A program made the translations under genes and the position numbers. The notes beneath the pieces are model-generated. The model did no database searches. It was not told where the DNA came from and saw only the letters and a list, made by a program, of their open reading frames with translations. A stretch of 64,000 bases of DNA from Segatella oris (GTDB lineage: Bacteria > Bacteroidota > Bacteroidia > Bacteroidales > Bacteroidaceae). Positions within the stretch are counted from its first letter, which is position 1; each line of letters opens with the position of its first letter. Location of the stretch: positions 3,016,501-3,080,500 of the forward strand of contig NZ_LR134384.1 in the NCBI RefSeq assembly GCF_900637655.1. The letters are read 5' to 3'. This document shows positions 26,602-34,794 of the stretch, in pieces.

Positions 26602-28832
26602 AGAAAAATATCTCCCCCTATTTGCTTTTCTGTTTCTGAAAATACTAACCCAAGCCTTTCATCATACTCACTATTGATTACATATTGTTTTATACTTATA
26701 ATCTGCTTATCCTCATTCTTTGAATATACAAATGTTTTCTGCTCAATATTTCCTTCATGTAGCATATTAGCAAACCTGCGCTTACTAATAGACACTAATA
26801 GTCCCTCGGCTTTGACAAATTGAAGATTAGATATTCTACTTTGATATTCTGGTACCAATGCAGCAGGAATAACTTTTTTATCATCGAATTGCTTATAGAA
26901 TTCTTCCTCTCTTTCTGCAGAATATTCCAATGGACGTAAATCTTTCTCCACATAATCTTCAAATAAAGTTTTTGTCATTGAAAAATCTTCTTGTTCTTCT
27001 TCTGACCAACATGGATAAACAACATCTATCAATGCCTGTAATTTATTTTCTTGGATTATACCACCTTCATCTTGCTCTATTTGTTTCAAGACCTCCAATG
27101 TTCTTTCTATCACTCCCGCATTTTTATAGATATATTTATCTGCATCATTTCTTTCCTTGAATACATAGCAAGGACAAATTCCTTTTTCCCGTTTTCTATT
27201 AACCCTCCCAAAACGCTGTAAAAGAGCATCAAGGGGTGCTGGAGCTGTATAAATAAGATCAAAATCTACATCCAGGCTTATTTCTATAGCTTGTGTACCA
27301 ACTAAAAGTGACACATCATCTTCTTTCAATTTTACTTCATTCTTAAATCTATCTTCTGCACAAAAGCGTCCATGAAGTAGAACTTTTTTCGAAGCATGCA
27401 GATATTTATAAACCATTTGAGACTCATCAACAGTATTGCATACAACAAGAACTTTCTTACCTTGATTGATATCCACTTGTATATTATCTAAATAATCTGT
27501 CAACAAACCATCCAAGCAAAATAGACGATGTCGTCTGAATGAGAGATACAGCTGCTTATCCGCAATGATTTCTTGATAAGGACCTATAACAGATGCTATT
27601 TTGCATCTCATAAAAGTTGGCAGAGTTGCCGTCATTATATGCACCCTGACCTTCAAATACTGAACAGCAAATGATAATAGCACTATTATCTGAGCAAAGA
27701 TCTTAACTTCATAGGCATGTATTTCATCGATGATAAAATAACCTCCACTCCATTCAAAGATACCTTTTTCGAAACCTTTTATTCCAAAAAGATGCTTTAG
27801 TAATTGAAATGGCGTAACTATCTTCAAAGGCATTAGCATGGACTTAAAGTCTTCTACTTGCTCTTGAAGTTTAATAGTATCTATAGAATGATTTTCCATT
27901 TGCAGATCCAAATACTGCATTAGATTTCCATGTAGTAATCCAACTTTTTTTGAAGAATCACCTATACAGGAGTTCAAACGCTTATACATTGCATTTATGG
28001 AAGCTGTATAAGGTAGTATATAGTAAACTCTTCCTTGTCCTCTATGTTCTAATTGATTCTTCAACCATACAAGAGCAGCTTCTGTTTTTCCAGCCCCCGT
28101 TGGTGCATTAAGAATAACACTACAAGAAGCCTCTGCATCTCGTAACTGATGGGTAAAGAATGGGTATTTATATAAAAAGGCAAAATCAGTTTTTTCCAGA
28201 CGATATAAGTGTTTTATACCCGCAGAGGCCATATGGTCACAATGCTTTATTGCCCCAATAAATAATATATTCTCTATATTAGCTTTTCCTTCGATATTTT
28301 TATTTTTTGCTAATCGAAGTATACTCTTAATACAAGGAACATTTTTTGTAATAAGGTTCAGTTCATATCTATCTAATATTTCCTTTATTTCTTCATAACA
28401 TAATTTATCACATTCATCAGCATACGATAAACCTTCTTCATCCCAATCTTCATCATTATAATAATTACGATTGACAAAATCAAAAAGATCACCTAACGAC
28501 TTATGATGCCCTAACACACCGAATGATACTAAAGTCTTTTCTGATTCTGATAAATTAGAATTATGAATAAAATAAATAGAAAATAACTCATGCCGCTGAT
28601 GATACCATAAAGATGCCTTACCCAAAAGTGTTTTTTGAAACTCAACATGTCCTTTACCAGTATCATGCATTATGAGGCTCTTTCTAACAATATTCCAAAA
28701 AGACGCTTTATCTTCAACAGGAATATTGGATATAACCATTGACAACTGCCTACAGATAGAGAGGCAGTCATCAATGTGTTCATTCAGAGATATCTTTGGA
28801 TTTGATTTTGCAAGAAGGATTGAACGTTCCAT
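26598..28832 (-). CDS. cas3: Cas3, HD nuclease-helicase of type I interference
   Basis: 744 residues with both activities in one chain. The N-terminal HD nuclease shows NEHIDDC, IMHDTGKGHVEFQ and LGHHKSLGD. The SF2 helicase follows, with Walker A NAPTGAGKTEAALVW, DEAH-type IIDEIHAYE, MTATLP, VCNTVDES and the motif VI region DALLQRFGRVNRKREKG. Cas3 degrades DNA at which Cascade has formed an R-loop. The gene is complete, but without Cas8 it should not be recruited. Confidence 0.97.
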   Translation of the reverse strand: MERSILLAKSNPKISLNEHIDDCLSICRQLSMVISNIPVEDKASFWNIVRKSLIMHDTGKGHVEFQKTLLGKASLWYHQRHELFSIYFIHNSNLSESEKTLVSFGVLGHHKSLGDLFDFVNRNYYNDEDWDEEGLSYADECDKLCYEEIKEILDRYELNLITKNVPCIKSILRLAKNKNIEGKANIENILFIGAIKHCDHMASAGIKHLYRLEKTDFAFLYKYPFFTHQLRDAEASCSVILNAPTGAGKTEAALVWLKNQLEHRGQGRVYYILPYTASINAMYKRLNSCIGDSSKKVGLLHGNLMQYLDLQMENHSIDTIKLQEQVEDFKSMLMPLKIVTPFQLLKHLFGIKGFEKGIFEWSGGYFIIDEIHAYEVKIFAQIIVLLSFAVQYLKVRVHIMTATLPTFMRCKIASVIGPYQEIIADKQLYLSFRRHRLFCLDGLLTDYLDNIQVDINQGKKVLVVCNTVDESQMVYKYLHASKKVLLHGRFCAEDRFKNEVKLKEDDVSLLVGTQAIEISLDVDFDLIYTAPAPLDALLQRFGRVNRKREKGICPCYVFKERNDADKYIYKNAGVIERTLEVLKQIEQDEGGIIQENKLQALIDVVYPCWSEEEQEDFSMTKTLFEDYVEKDLRPLEYSAEREEEFYKQFDDKKVIPAALVPEYQSRISNLQFVKAEGLLVSISKRRFANMLHEGNIEQKTFVYSKNEDKQIISIKQYVINSEYDERLGLVFSETEKQIGGDIFL

Positions 28833-28834
28833 TT

Positions 28835-29509
28835 TTACTCTTCTTTTCCTAATCTTAAGTGATGCATATAGATATCAACATCTTCCCCATTGATACTATC
28901 CCGCAATGCACTAAGATCTGTTGAAAAATCATCACTATTACATCCAATAACAGAGTAAGCTTCCGTACCAACATTCTCACGAGGAATAGTATTCGTAAAA
29001 TACTTTGGCAATGCCTGTATAGTACCTGGTAAAAAATTACTATTGAAAGGAACTATCTGCCCTTTTATTTTACTCGCATTATTAACCTCTTTCAAATCGC
29101 AAATAACTATATCTTCTATGGTTGCCAAGTCACAACTTCTACCAAGAAGAATCTGAAAAGCAGGAGTTTGGAAATATTTCACAAAGTCTTTATCAATGAT
29201 ATATATATATAAAGTATTATCGAATAGAAATTGTCTATTTATAACATTCGATTTTACCTGTTTTTTGGCAGTACCTTTATCATATTTCATTTGATAAATA
29301 GTTTCCAAATCATTAGATATTGACCGATAATTAAAATAATATCCAATCTCCATATCTGCATGATTAAGATAGCGCCCCGCACAAGCATTCATAAGTCCTA
29401 ATATGGTACTTAAGGGGGGAACTTCTAAAGTTGGCTGATAACCAGATATTATATTTGGATATCTAAAACTTGCAGTCCATGCCGATATTTTAATACGGAA
29501 AACCTTCAT
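28835..29509 (-). CDS. cas5: Cas5, Cascade subunit (type I-B, Cas5t-like)
   Basis: A 224-residue RAMP protein. The opening MKVFRIKISAWTASFRYPNIISGYQPTLEVPPLSTILGLMNACAG is typical of Cas5, where the Trp/Phe-rich strand is followed by PPLSTI-x-GL. Cas5 binds the crRNA 5' handle and caps the Cas7 backbone. The gene lies two bases before cas3 and shares one base with the cas7 stop. It appears intact. Confidence 0.93.
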   Translation of the reverse strand: MKVFRIKISAWTASFRYPNIISGYQPTLEVPPLSTILGLMNACAGRYLNHADMEIGYYFNYRSISNDLETIYQMKYDKGTAKKQVKSNVINRQFLFDNTLYIYIIDKDFVKYFQTPAFQILLGRSCDLATIEDIVICDLKEVNNASKIKGQIVPFNSNFLPGTIQALPKYFTNTIPRENVGTEAYSVIGCNSDDFSTDLSALRDSINGEDVDIYMHHLRLGKEE

Positions 29510-30564
29510 TATTCTATTAGCGTCTTAACTTCTTTTATATATTCATCAACAGCAATATTTATAGATTGATAGACCACAATATCATCAAAATCAGAGACCA
29601 ACGCTTTAATATCCTCATCATACTCATCGAAAAAGCCACTACGCCTACCGATATAGAGCTTCCCTACAAAAGTATCTTTGTAATCTATTAGAACTTGCCT
29701 CAAACCTTCCATATTCAAAACAACTCGTTCATTTCGTTCACCAGCATTCTTCACTATATGTGAGAACGGATGATTACCAGTACTCGATGTAACCAGAATA
29801 ATTAGTTTCGGGGTAACATCTCCCATGTTACTTGTCTGCATAGCACCACCACTGATATTCTTCAATGCTGCAATAGTATCTGCTATACGCTCCTTTCGCA
29901 CATGCTGAGGCAGACGTAAAAGTTTCCCTTTCCCAAACAAATCATCTATTTCTACAGCACCATTCTCAATAGCTTTTTTCTTTAAATCATCTGATAGATT
30001 CCTATAACCGCTACGATTATAATCTGAAAAAGTTGAAATTGCATTAATATCCAAAGAGAACATCCCTTTCATAACTGCGCTATATTCTTGCTTTACAAAA
30101 GGAACGGAATCTCCCTCTTGACGTGACATACTTGACCAGTTCATTGCAGGACGTGTTGCTGCTACAGATATCAAAGCAGAATTTTTCAATGGGGAAACTC
30201 TTGTAACCGTTATATTCTTTGTTTTCTTCTTTCCCTTTTCATCTTCATTTGTTTCTGATGCAGCACGCATATAACCAAACACATCATCATCAGGATAGTC
30301 TATAGGATTAGTATTAGTAAATACTATAGACTTGCCTCTCGTTATAGGAGAAAGTGTCCAACCATAAACATATTGCAGAGTCTCTCTCCACCAATATCGC
30401 CAGGCTTGACCAGAGACATACACATAATTTTGCCCATCCTTGTTAATAGACTTTGTCCTTGTTATATTATCATTATTAGATATTGTATCTTTTCCTGCAT
30501 TATTCAAGGCTACAACATCCACATCTAACAACACAAATCCTTGAACATTTAAATTCCTTTCCAT
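29509..30564 (-). CDS. cas7: Cas7, Cascade backbone (Cst2/DevR family)
   Basis: A 351-residue RAMP protein. The start NLNVQGFVLLDVDVVALNNAGKD and the VSGQAWRYWWRETL motif are typical of the Cst2/DevR Cas7 family of the I-B 'Tneap' variant. The protein also has the long insert ending in KNISGGAMQTSNMGDVTPKLIIL. Several copies coat the crRNA spacer. Start and stop are intact and fit the operon spacing, 11 bases after the cas8 fragment. Confidence 0.93.
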   Translation of the reverse strand: MERNLNVQGFVLLDVDVVALNNAGKDTISNNDNITRTKSINKDGQNYVYVSGQAWRYWWRETLQYVYGWTLSPITRGKSIVFTNTNPIDYPDDDVFGYMRAASETNEDEKGKKKTKNITVTRVSPLKNSALISVAATRPAMNWSSMSRQEGDSVPFVKQEYSAVMKGMFSLDINAISTFSDYNRSGYRNLSDDLKKKAIENGAVEIDDLFGKGKLLRLPQHVRKERIADTIAALKNISGGAMQTSNMGDVTPKLIILVTSSTGNHPFSHIVKNAGERNERVVLNMEGLRQVLIDYKDTFVGKLYIGRRSGFFDEYDEDIKALVSDFDDIVVYQSINIAVDEYIKEVKTLIE

Positions 30565-30575
30565 ACGTTTTTATT

Positions 30576-31268
30576 TTAATTATTAGAAACTTCATTATCG
30601 TTATTCATATCCTTATGCAACTGATGCAATCGTTCATAAATTGCTATCAATAAAACATCGCGCATTTCCATCCATGAATCTAAATCAGGGAATAAATAGT
30701 CTGCATACTCATTTACTGTGACTATTGCGTCTTTATTTCCTTCTTCATAGTTCTTTGCTATAATATCTTTCAACACAAAACGTCTCAACAAATAAGAATT
30801 TGTAACACTATCTAACTTTTTAATTGCCTTTTCTATTATCAAACAATCATTGCACGCTGTAATAAAATCAGCTATTTGCTCAATTTTATCAATACTTTCT
30901 TTTTTCATATGTCTTATTTTTATTGCATATATTCTAGTTATTTTAAAACTCACTAAAGCTATTCTGCTATAAGATAACAAGTAAGGAATAATAGATTTAT
31001 TATTTAACAAATAATCATAAATAACATTACTCCAATACTGATATTCTTCTGGGGAAACTATCGTCTTCTGCTTCTTATTCTGTACTTCATAACTATCAAC
31101 ATCCTTATTATATTTTATACCTTTTTTATAGTAATAGCGTCGCACAAAGTTATGCCAAAAATCCTTATACTGGACTTTTTGCATTAAACTATAAAATTGT
31201 AAGGTTTGGAAAGGTAAGTTATAAATAGACAAACTAGGTGAAGTCCCAAAATTTGTAAAATGATACAT
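30576..31268 (-). CDS. cas8: Cas8 (Cst1-like) C-terminal fragment, cut off by the prophage
   Basis: Only 230 residues from the first ATG (31268). The frame stays open upstream through FADIFDGKQRNLV to the presumed prophage boundary at 31308. The position directly before cas7 is that of cas8/cst1, whose usual length is near 500 residues with CxxC zinc motifs in the N-terminal half. No such motifs are present here. The segment HFTNFGTSPSLSIYNLPFQTLQFYS resembles the middle of Cst1. I infer that this is the 3' part of a cas8 gene interrupted by phage insertion. A chance -7-like box (31292-31299) might drive the fragment. Cas8 recognises the PAM, so interference should be lost. Confidence 0.7.
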   Translation of the reverse strand: MYHFTNFGTSPSLSIYNLPFQTLQFYSLMQKVQYKDFWHNFVRRYYYKKGIKYNKDVDSYEVQNKKQKTIVSPEEYQYWSNVIYDYLLNNKSIIPYLLSYSRIALVSFKITRIYAIKIRHMKKESIDKIEQIADFITACNDCLIIEKAIKKLDSVTNSYLLRRFVLKDIIAKNYEEGNKDAIVTVNEYADYLFPDLDSWMEMRDVLLIAIYERLHQLHKDMNNDNEVSNN

Positions 31269-31328
31269 TACTAAATTCCTTTGTTTTCCATCAAATATAT
31301 CAGCAAAATGTATATAAGGGGCATAAAA

Positions 31329-31560
31329 CGAAATGTAACAAAATGGAAGATGATAGAAAACGACTATATACGTTGATATTCAATCAGTTAGGACGAAATT
31401 AGACAAAGACAGCTTGCAAAACGAAATGTTACATTGCGTTACATTCGTGTTACATTTAGGGGATTATTTGAACAGTGTTTGAAGCATAAATGTTACATGG
31501 GTGAAAAATAGGGCTACATGAGACGGCGTTTTGATTGAAGACGGGTTATTTGTAACATGA
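31329..31560. repeat. TGTTACATT-type repeats at the prophage left end
   Basis: Copies include ACGAAATGTAACA (31329), ACGAAATGTTACATT (31421), then GTTACATT at 31439 and 31450 spaced 10-11 bases apart, ATGTTACATG (about 31490) and TGTAACATG (about 31551, inverted). Their position next to the TG end suggests transposase-binding end sites. Host-gene coding potential ends at 31308, and no gene is seen between there and 31740. Confidence 0.55.
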
Positions 31561-31739
31561 ACACGATAGAGGACGGCACAGGCGAAGGAAAAGGCTTTAT
31601 CGGGTGATTTGAGAATGTTTGAAGTATGGCAGAAGCAGTTGCATCCTGCCTTTTATTTTGTCGCAAAGAATAAAATATAAGTCATTGAAATATCGTATAT
31701 AATTATTATTTTGTATATTTGCAGCAAAAAGAAGTAAAT

Positions 31740-31952
31740 ATGACTAAGGTAATACACGTACAATTGATGCAGGGACGAAAGAACTATTATTTCGGTTCTA
31801 TTCCTGCGATTTACAGCGTTCTAACGGCTGAAGAGATAGGGATAAAGCAGTGTTCATTAGAACGCGTAGGGTTGAGCAAGGGAGGCGTTGTACTGAACAA
31901 AAAGGCATGTATCAGGGCAGGCAAACTTATACGCTCTAAAACAACAAAATGA
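31740..31952 (+). CDS. Small conserved Bacteroidota protein, function unknown
   Basis: A 70-residue basic protein (MTKVIHVQLMQGRKNYYFGSI, then SVLTAEEIG and AGKLIRSKTTK). I have the impression that similar small proteins ('VIHVHLxxGxKNYYFGS') are widespread in Bacteroidota, but I cannot name the family. A -7 box TATATTTG (31714-31721) and the spacer GCAGCAAAAAGAAGTAAAT precede the start, which I placed at 31740 rather than at the in-frame ATG-like codon 21 bases upstream. It is the first gene inside the prophage. Confidence 0.6.
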   Translation: MTKVIHVQLMQGRKNYYFGSIPAIYSVLTAEEIGIKQCSLERVGLSKGGVVLNKKACIRAGKLIRSKTTK

Positions 31953-32084
31953 GGATGCATTTGAACAGCTAAAACGCTGATTGAACGACACTTGAACGGC
32001 TTTCAATATGTTTTTGAACGGTTGGAGGCCGTTTTTCGTGTTTTCAGGAGTAAAATGAGGGCGATTTTGGGGTAAAAAATGGGA

Positions 32085-32162
32085 TTGGGGTGACACTTGG
32101 GGTGACGATTGGGGTGACAGTGCAAAACGAAATGTATCGATTGGGGTGACATTAGGGGTGAC
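32085..32162. repeat. Five TTGGGGTGAC iterons with 12-bp spacing
   Basis: Copies at 32085, 32097, 32109, 32141 and 32153 (the last TAGGGGTGAC) give a 3 + 2 cluster with a 12-bp period. Between the clusters is GCAAAACGAAATGTATCG, which resembles the left-end motif. The pattern suggests a protein-binding array. Minus-strand open frames here translate the repeat (HPNRHPKCHPNP) and are not genes. Confidence 0.75.
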
Positions 32163-32334
32163 ACTTTTAACATAAATAGAATTGAATTAGCCCCCCTCAC
32201 AATAACCGAATATTGTTGATTACGTTCGTTTTTGTCGTTTTTACCCCCCCCCATATTCCAAAGGTATAGGGTTTATTGCCGTCTATTTGTAAGTGGAAAA
32301 TTTGTAAAACGTTGTGTTTATCGGGCTTTTTAGC

Positions 32335-32342
32335 TATATTTG
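32335..32342 (+). promoter_or_regulatory. Predicted -7 box before the 186-residue membrane protein
   Basis: TATATTTG fits TAnnTTTG. A TTG (32312-32314) lies 20 bases upstream as a possible -33 box. The start codon of the gene is at 32392. Confidence 0.5.
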
Positions 32343-32391
32343 CGGTGTTAAATCATAAAAAAGTGTGCGCGCGGCGCATAAGGAGGGCAAT

Positions 32392-32952
32392 ATGGAACAG
32401 ACATTTAAGATTAGTGATGAGCAGTGGGAGCGTTTGAATGATGCAACGTTTAGAATTGTACTGGAGCGTTCAGATAAGCTGGTTGCAAGTTCACTTGAAC
32501 AGCTGCGCAAGTCTACAGACCGCGCCTATACCCTTTTTGGTTTCCTACTTACTGTTTTCTCAGGAATAACCGCTTACTTGATTAGGTGTGTGGATATAAC
32601 TGTTCTGCTTCCGTGTGTTGTATTGTGGTTGGGGTGTGGTATAGCTACTGCATTGATGTTTTCCAAGGCAATATGGGTACACCCTTTTATCCATCAGGGA
32701 AACCAGCCACGTTATTTAATCACCAAAGAGCTTATAGATGCTTATAAATCGAATGGTGCATACCAGCACACGCTTTTGGTGTCTGCCATAGAAGAAAATC
32801 AATATTGCTACGACTACAATTCAAACATATTGGCGAAGCGTGCAAAAGTAATTAAATGTGTGATGAAGGTTATAAAGGCAACCTTTTTAATGGTTGCCGT
32901 TATAACCATACTCATTAAACTGGCTGAATATCTGAACTATCCATTGAATTAG
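32392..32952 (+). CDS. Prophage membrane protein of unknown function (accessory gene)
   Basis: 186 residues from ATG 32392, with AGGAGGG directly upstream acting as an unusually good ribosome binding site for this phylum. The soluble N-terminus (1-44) is probably helical. Membrane segments are predicted at about 45-64, 68-91 and 163-180, with a soluble loop of about 70 residues between the second and third. I do not recognise the family. The position between the phage end and the repressor, outside the lytic gene order, is typical of lysogenic-conversion genes, so superinfection exclusion, defence or anti-defence is possible but unproven. Confidence 0.7.
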   Translation: MEQTFKISDEQWERLNDATFRIVLERSDKLVASSLEQLRKSTDRAYTLFGFLLTVFSGITAYLIRCVDITVLLPCVVLWLGCGIATALMFSKAIWVHPFIHQGNQPRYLITKELIDAYKSNGAYQHTLLVSAIEENQYCYDYNSNILAKRAKVIKCVMKVIKATFLMVAVITILIKLAEYLNYPLN

Positions 32953-33068
32953 TGTATACAGCATCTGGGGTTTGAGGTCTTGGATATTTCTCCTTTTCCT
33001 CTTCGTCTTTTTCTTTTGCCATAATTGTTGAAGTTAAAGTGAATATTAAGTTTGAAATTATTTAATGT

Positions 33069-33839
33069 TTACATAAATCGGCTTATGTTCCCGAGTACTT
33101 CGAAGATGCGGAGAATGCGGGAATTGTCGTATTCCTGCTCATCGTAGTTTTCCTCGTTGATGGGCACGTAACGCATTCTGTTCGGGTCATTGGACTTGCG
33201 AAGTATCTTGACGGTGCGAATAGTATCGAGGACAACGGCATAGATTTCGCCGTATTGCACATCCTCAAGTCGGCATTCCTTAAGCGCAATGATATCCCCA
33301 TGGTTGATTTTAGGTTCCATGGAATGCCCCGTGATGTTCACCCAGGTGACCCCCAACTTGTTAAATGGCTTGAAGTCAATGTTGTATTCAGGGGTGACAG
33401 TCTGATTATTAAATGTAAGGTCAAAGCCTCCAAGGAAGTCCACATCATAGTATGGTGCACCTTTACTGGGAGTGTATGAGACGGAGGGTTCAGAAAGAAG
33501 TGCCTCCGTTATAGAATTTTCTTCTTGTTTTTTGGGGTAAATCGCCTTATTTTTCTTATCTTTAGGGTCGGGAATTGCGTCTTCAGCTACACTGCATGAT
33601 TGGTTACTACCTTTCGTTTTGAGCATAGGACCATTGCCAGTAAGGAGCCAATCTGCTGACAAATTCGGATATGTAGTTAAAATTTTAACTATCATATCTC
33701 CGCCAAGTTGACTTTGCATATTTTTCCCCTTAAAATTGCTATCTTTAATGCCTGTTGTATTAAAGAAATCAACTTTTTTAATCCCTGCAGAATCTAAAAA
33801 GGTAAGAATTTTGCCTTTTATGGTTAAATTTTCCTCCAT
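33069..33839 (-). CDS. Prophage repressor: helix-turn-helix plus S24 (LexA-type) domain
   Basis: 256 residues. Residues 1-70 form an HTH region (ILTFLDSAGIKKVDFFNTTGI, ending ADWLLTGNGPML). The linker runs to about 125, and the S24 peptidase fold carries Ser173 (GHSMEP) and Lys211 (TVKILRK), the catalytic pair of self-cleaving repressors. This predicts release of lysogeny on DNA damage. It is divergent from the early genes. Candidate operators GTTAAAATTTTAAC and relatives lie within and before the gene. The length is normal for phage CI-like proteins. Confidence 0.93.
   Translation of the reverse strand: MEENLTIKGKILTFLDSAGIKKVDFFNTTGIKDSNFKGKNMQSQLGGDMIVKILTTYPNLSADWLLTGNGPMLKTKGSNQSCSVAEDAIPDPKDKKNKAIYPKKQEENSITEALLSEPSVSYTPSKGAPYYDVDFLGGFDLTFNNQTVTPEYNIDFKPFNKLGVTWVNITGHSMEPKINHGDIIALKECRLEDVQYGEIYAVVLDTIRTVKILRKSNDPNRMRYVPINEENYDEQEYDNSRILRIFEVLGNISRFM
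33676..33689. promoter_or_regulatory. Palindromic candidate operator inside the repressor gene
   Basis: GTTAAAATTTTAAC is a perfect 14-bp palindrome. Related copies are at 33822-33834 (GGTTAAATTTTCC) and 33851-33863 (GGTTAAAATTTTA), the last one inside the early promoter. Confidence 0.5.
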
Positions 33840-33843
33840 TTTA

Positions 33844-33874
33844 TTTGTTAGGTTAAAATTTTATCTTATCTTTG
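33844..33874 (+). promoter_or_regulatory. Predicted early promoter overlapping a repressor operator
   Basis: The -33 TTTG (33844-33847), 19-bp spacer and -7 TATCTTTG (33867-33874) fit the consensus exactly. GGTTAAAATTTTA (33851-33863) fills the spacer, where bound repressor would block polymerase. It drives the early genes that start at 33994. Confidence 0.7.
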
Positions 33875-33993
33875 CAACATGTTTAATACATAAACACCGC
33901 GCCAAAAATACAAAAAAGGGGCGAGAAACAAGAATGTTTAATTAAAAATATAATAAACTTAACGCTGCGCTACCGGCATGACGGGCAAAGAAT

Positions 33994-34197
33994 ATGAGAT
34001 TAAGCACATACAAAGAGAACGGTTACAATTACACACATGTTGCAGTGTTTGTTGACAGCTTGGGACAGCTTGAATACAAGGTGGGTACTAAAAAGACACT
34101 TGAAAGAAAGCAGTACAATGGTGAACTTCCACTTTTCTTCGAAATTTTGACTTTCAAGCAAGCAGCAACTAAATACCCTGAATATTTTACATTATAA
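33994..34197 (+). CDS. Small early prophage protein, function unknown
   Basis: 67 residues (MRLSTYKENGYNYTHVAVFVDS to YPEYFTL) that I do not recognise. It is the first gene after the early promoter, about 115 bases downstream of the predicted transcript start. In Mu-like phages this place is held by Ner-like or other early control proteins, but no helix-turn-helix is visible here. Confidence 0.6.
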   Translation: MRLSTYKENGYNYTHVAVFVDSLGQLEYKVGTKKTLERKQYNGELPLFFEILTFKQAATKYPEYFTL

Positions 34198-34236
34198 CTA
34201 TTTCAGCCCTATCGCAACACGGTCAAGCGACATATT

Positions 34237-34449
34237 ATGAAGTTTTATTCTACAGCGTACAATTCAAATTACAAGGTTGAAAGAAATGATAACAATATAT
34301 CTCTCATGGGGATTGATGCACCGATTTACGATAGAGCAGAAGCAGAAATCGTCATGCAAGAATATCTTGATAGCACAGGTGAGGAGGGGGAAGTAGGTGC
34401 AGCCTATGAAACTGACGAAGAGGGATGGTGGACAGCCAAAATCTTATAA
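34237..34449 (+). CDS. Small acidic early prophage protein, function unknown
   Basis: 70 residues with a strongly acidic C-terminal half (YLDSTGEEGEVGAAYETDEEGWW). No recognised family. Its stop codon shares a base with the start of the next gene (TAATG), which points to translational coupling. Small acidic early proteins of phages can act as nucleic-acid mimics, but nothing further supports that here. Confidence 0.6.
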   Translation: MKFYSTAYNSNYKVERNDNNISLMGIDAPIYDRAEAEIVMQEYLDSTGEEGEVGAAYETDEEGWWTAKIL

Positions 34450-34682
34450 TGACTTCATCTGTAAGGATAAAGAATATGAACGGGAAACTCTTAGACAAGG
34501 TTGACGTTGAGAAAATAGAAGCGCTGGTTGACGCATTAAGCGGGGTGATAAGTGACATGCGCATTACAGGAGAAAATAGCGAGACCTGCTTTTGCAATGA
34601 AGCATATTGGGCATGTTATTCTTTAAGAAATATGATGTTTACATCTCTAAGACATCGGGAACAAAATAGACAGGGTGAATAG
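34449..34682 (+). CDS. Small early prophage protein, function unknown
   Basis: 77 residues from ATG 34449 (MTSSVRIKNMNGKLLDKVDVEKIEALVDALSGVI, then cysteines in TCFCNEAYWAC). The start at 34449 was chosen over an upstream one because of the TAATG coupling with the previous gene. No family recognised. It ends 16 bases before the tRNA-like sequence. Confidence 0.55.
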   Translation: MTSSVRIKNMNGKLLDKVDVEKIEALVDALSGVISDMRITGENSETCFCNEAYWACYSLRNMMFTSLRHREQNRQGE

Positions 34683-34697
34683 ATTGTAGGATAACCC

Positions 34698-34767
34698 AAG
34701 GCGGCTACGTCCGAATGGTAGCGGACCAGAACATCTCGGCAACTGGGGTTCGATTCCCCTCCGCCTA
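34698..34767 (+). tRNA. tRNA-like remnant (probable pseudo-tRNA)
   Basis: AAGGCGG and CCGCCTA pair at six of seven positions as an acceptor. GTCC/GGAC flank GAATGGTAGC as a D-arm, and GGGG/CCCC enclose TTCGATT as a T-arm with a good B-box. Only 17 bases separate the D-stem from the T-stem, instead of about 22, and no anticodon stem can be drawn. I therefore call it a shortened tRNA relic or tRNA-like structure, not a working tRNA. Confidence 0.4.
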
Positions 34768-34794
34768 CAAACATAATATTAATAAAGGAAAGAT

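Noticed and set aside
30576..31268. A naturally small Cas8 in a minimal I-B variant
   Set aside because: The frame continues upstream without a start up to the phage boundary and cas6 is missing too, which fits interruption better. It remains possible until the right prophage end is read.
31857..32254. Minus-strand open frames over the TTGGGGTGAC array
   Set aside because: The peptide CHPNRHPKCHPNP simply reads the iterons; no ribosome site and no similarity to known proteins.
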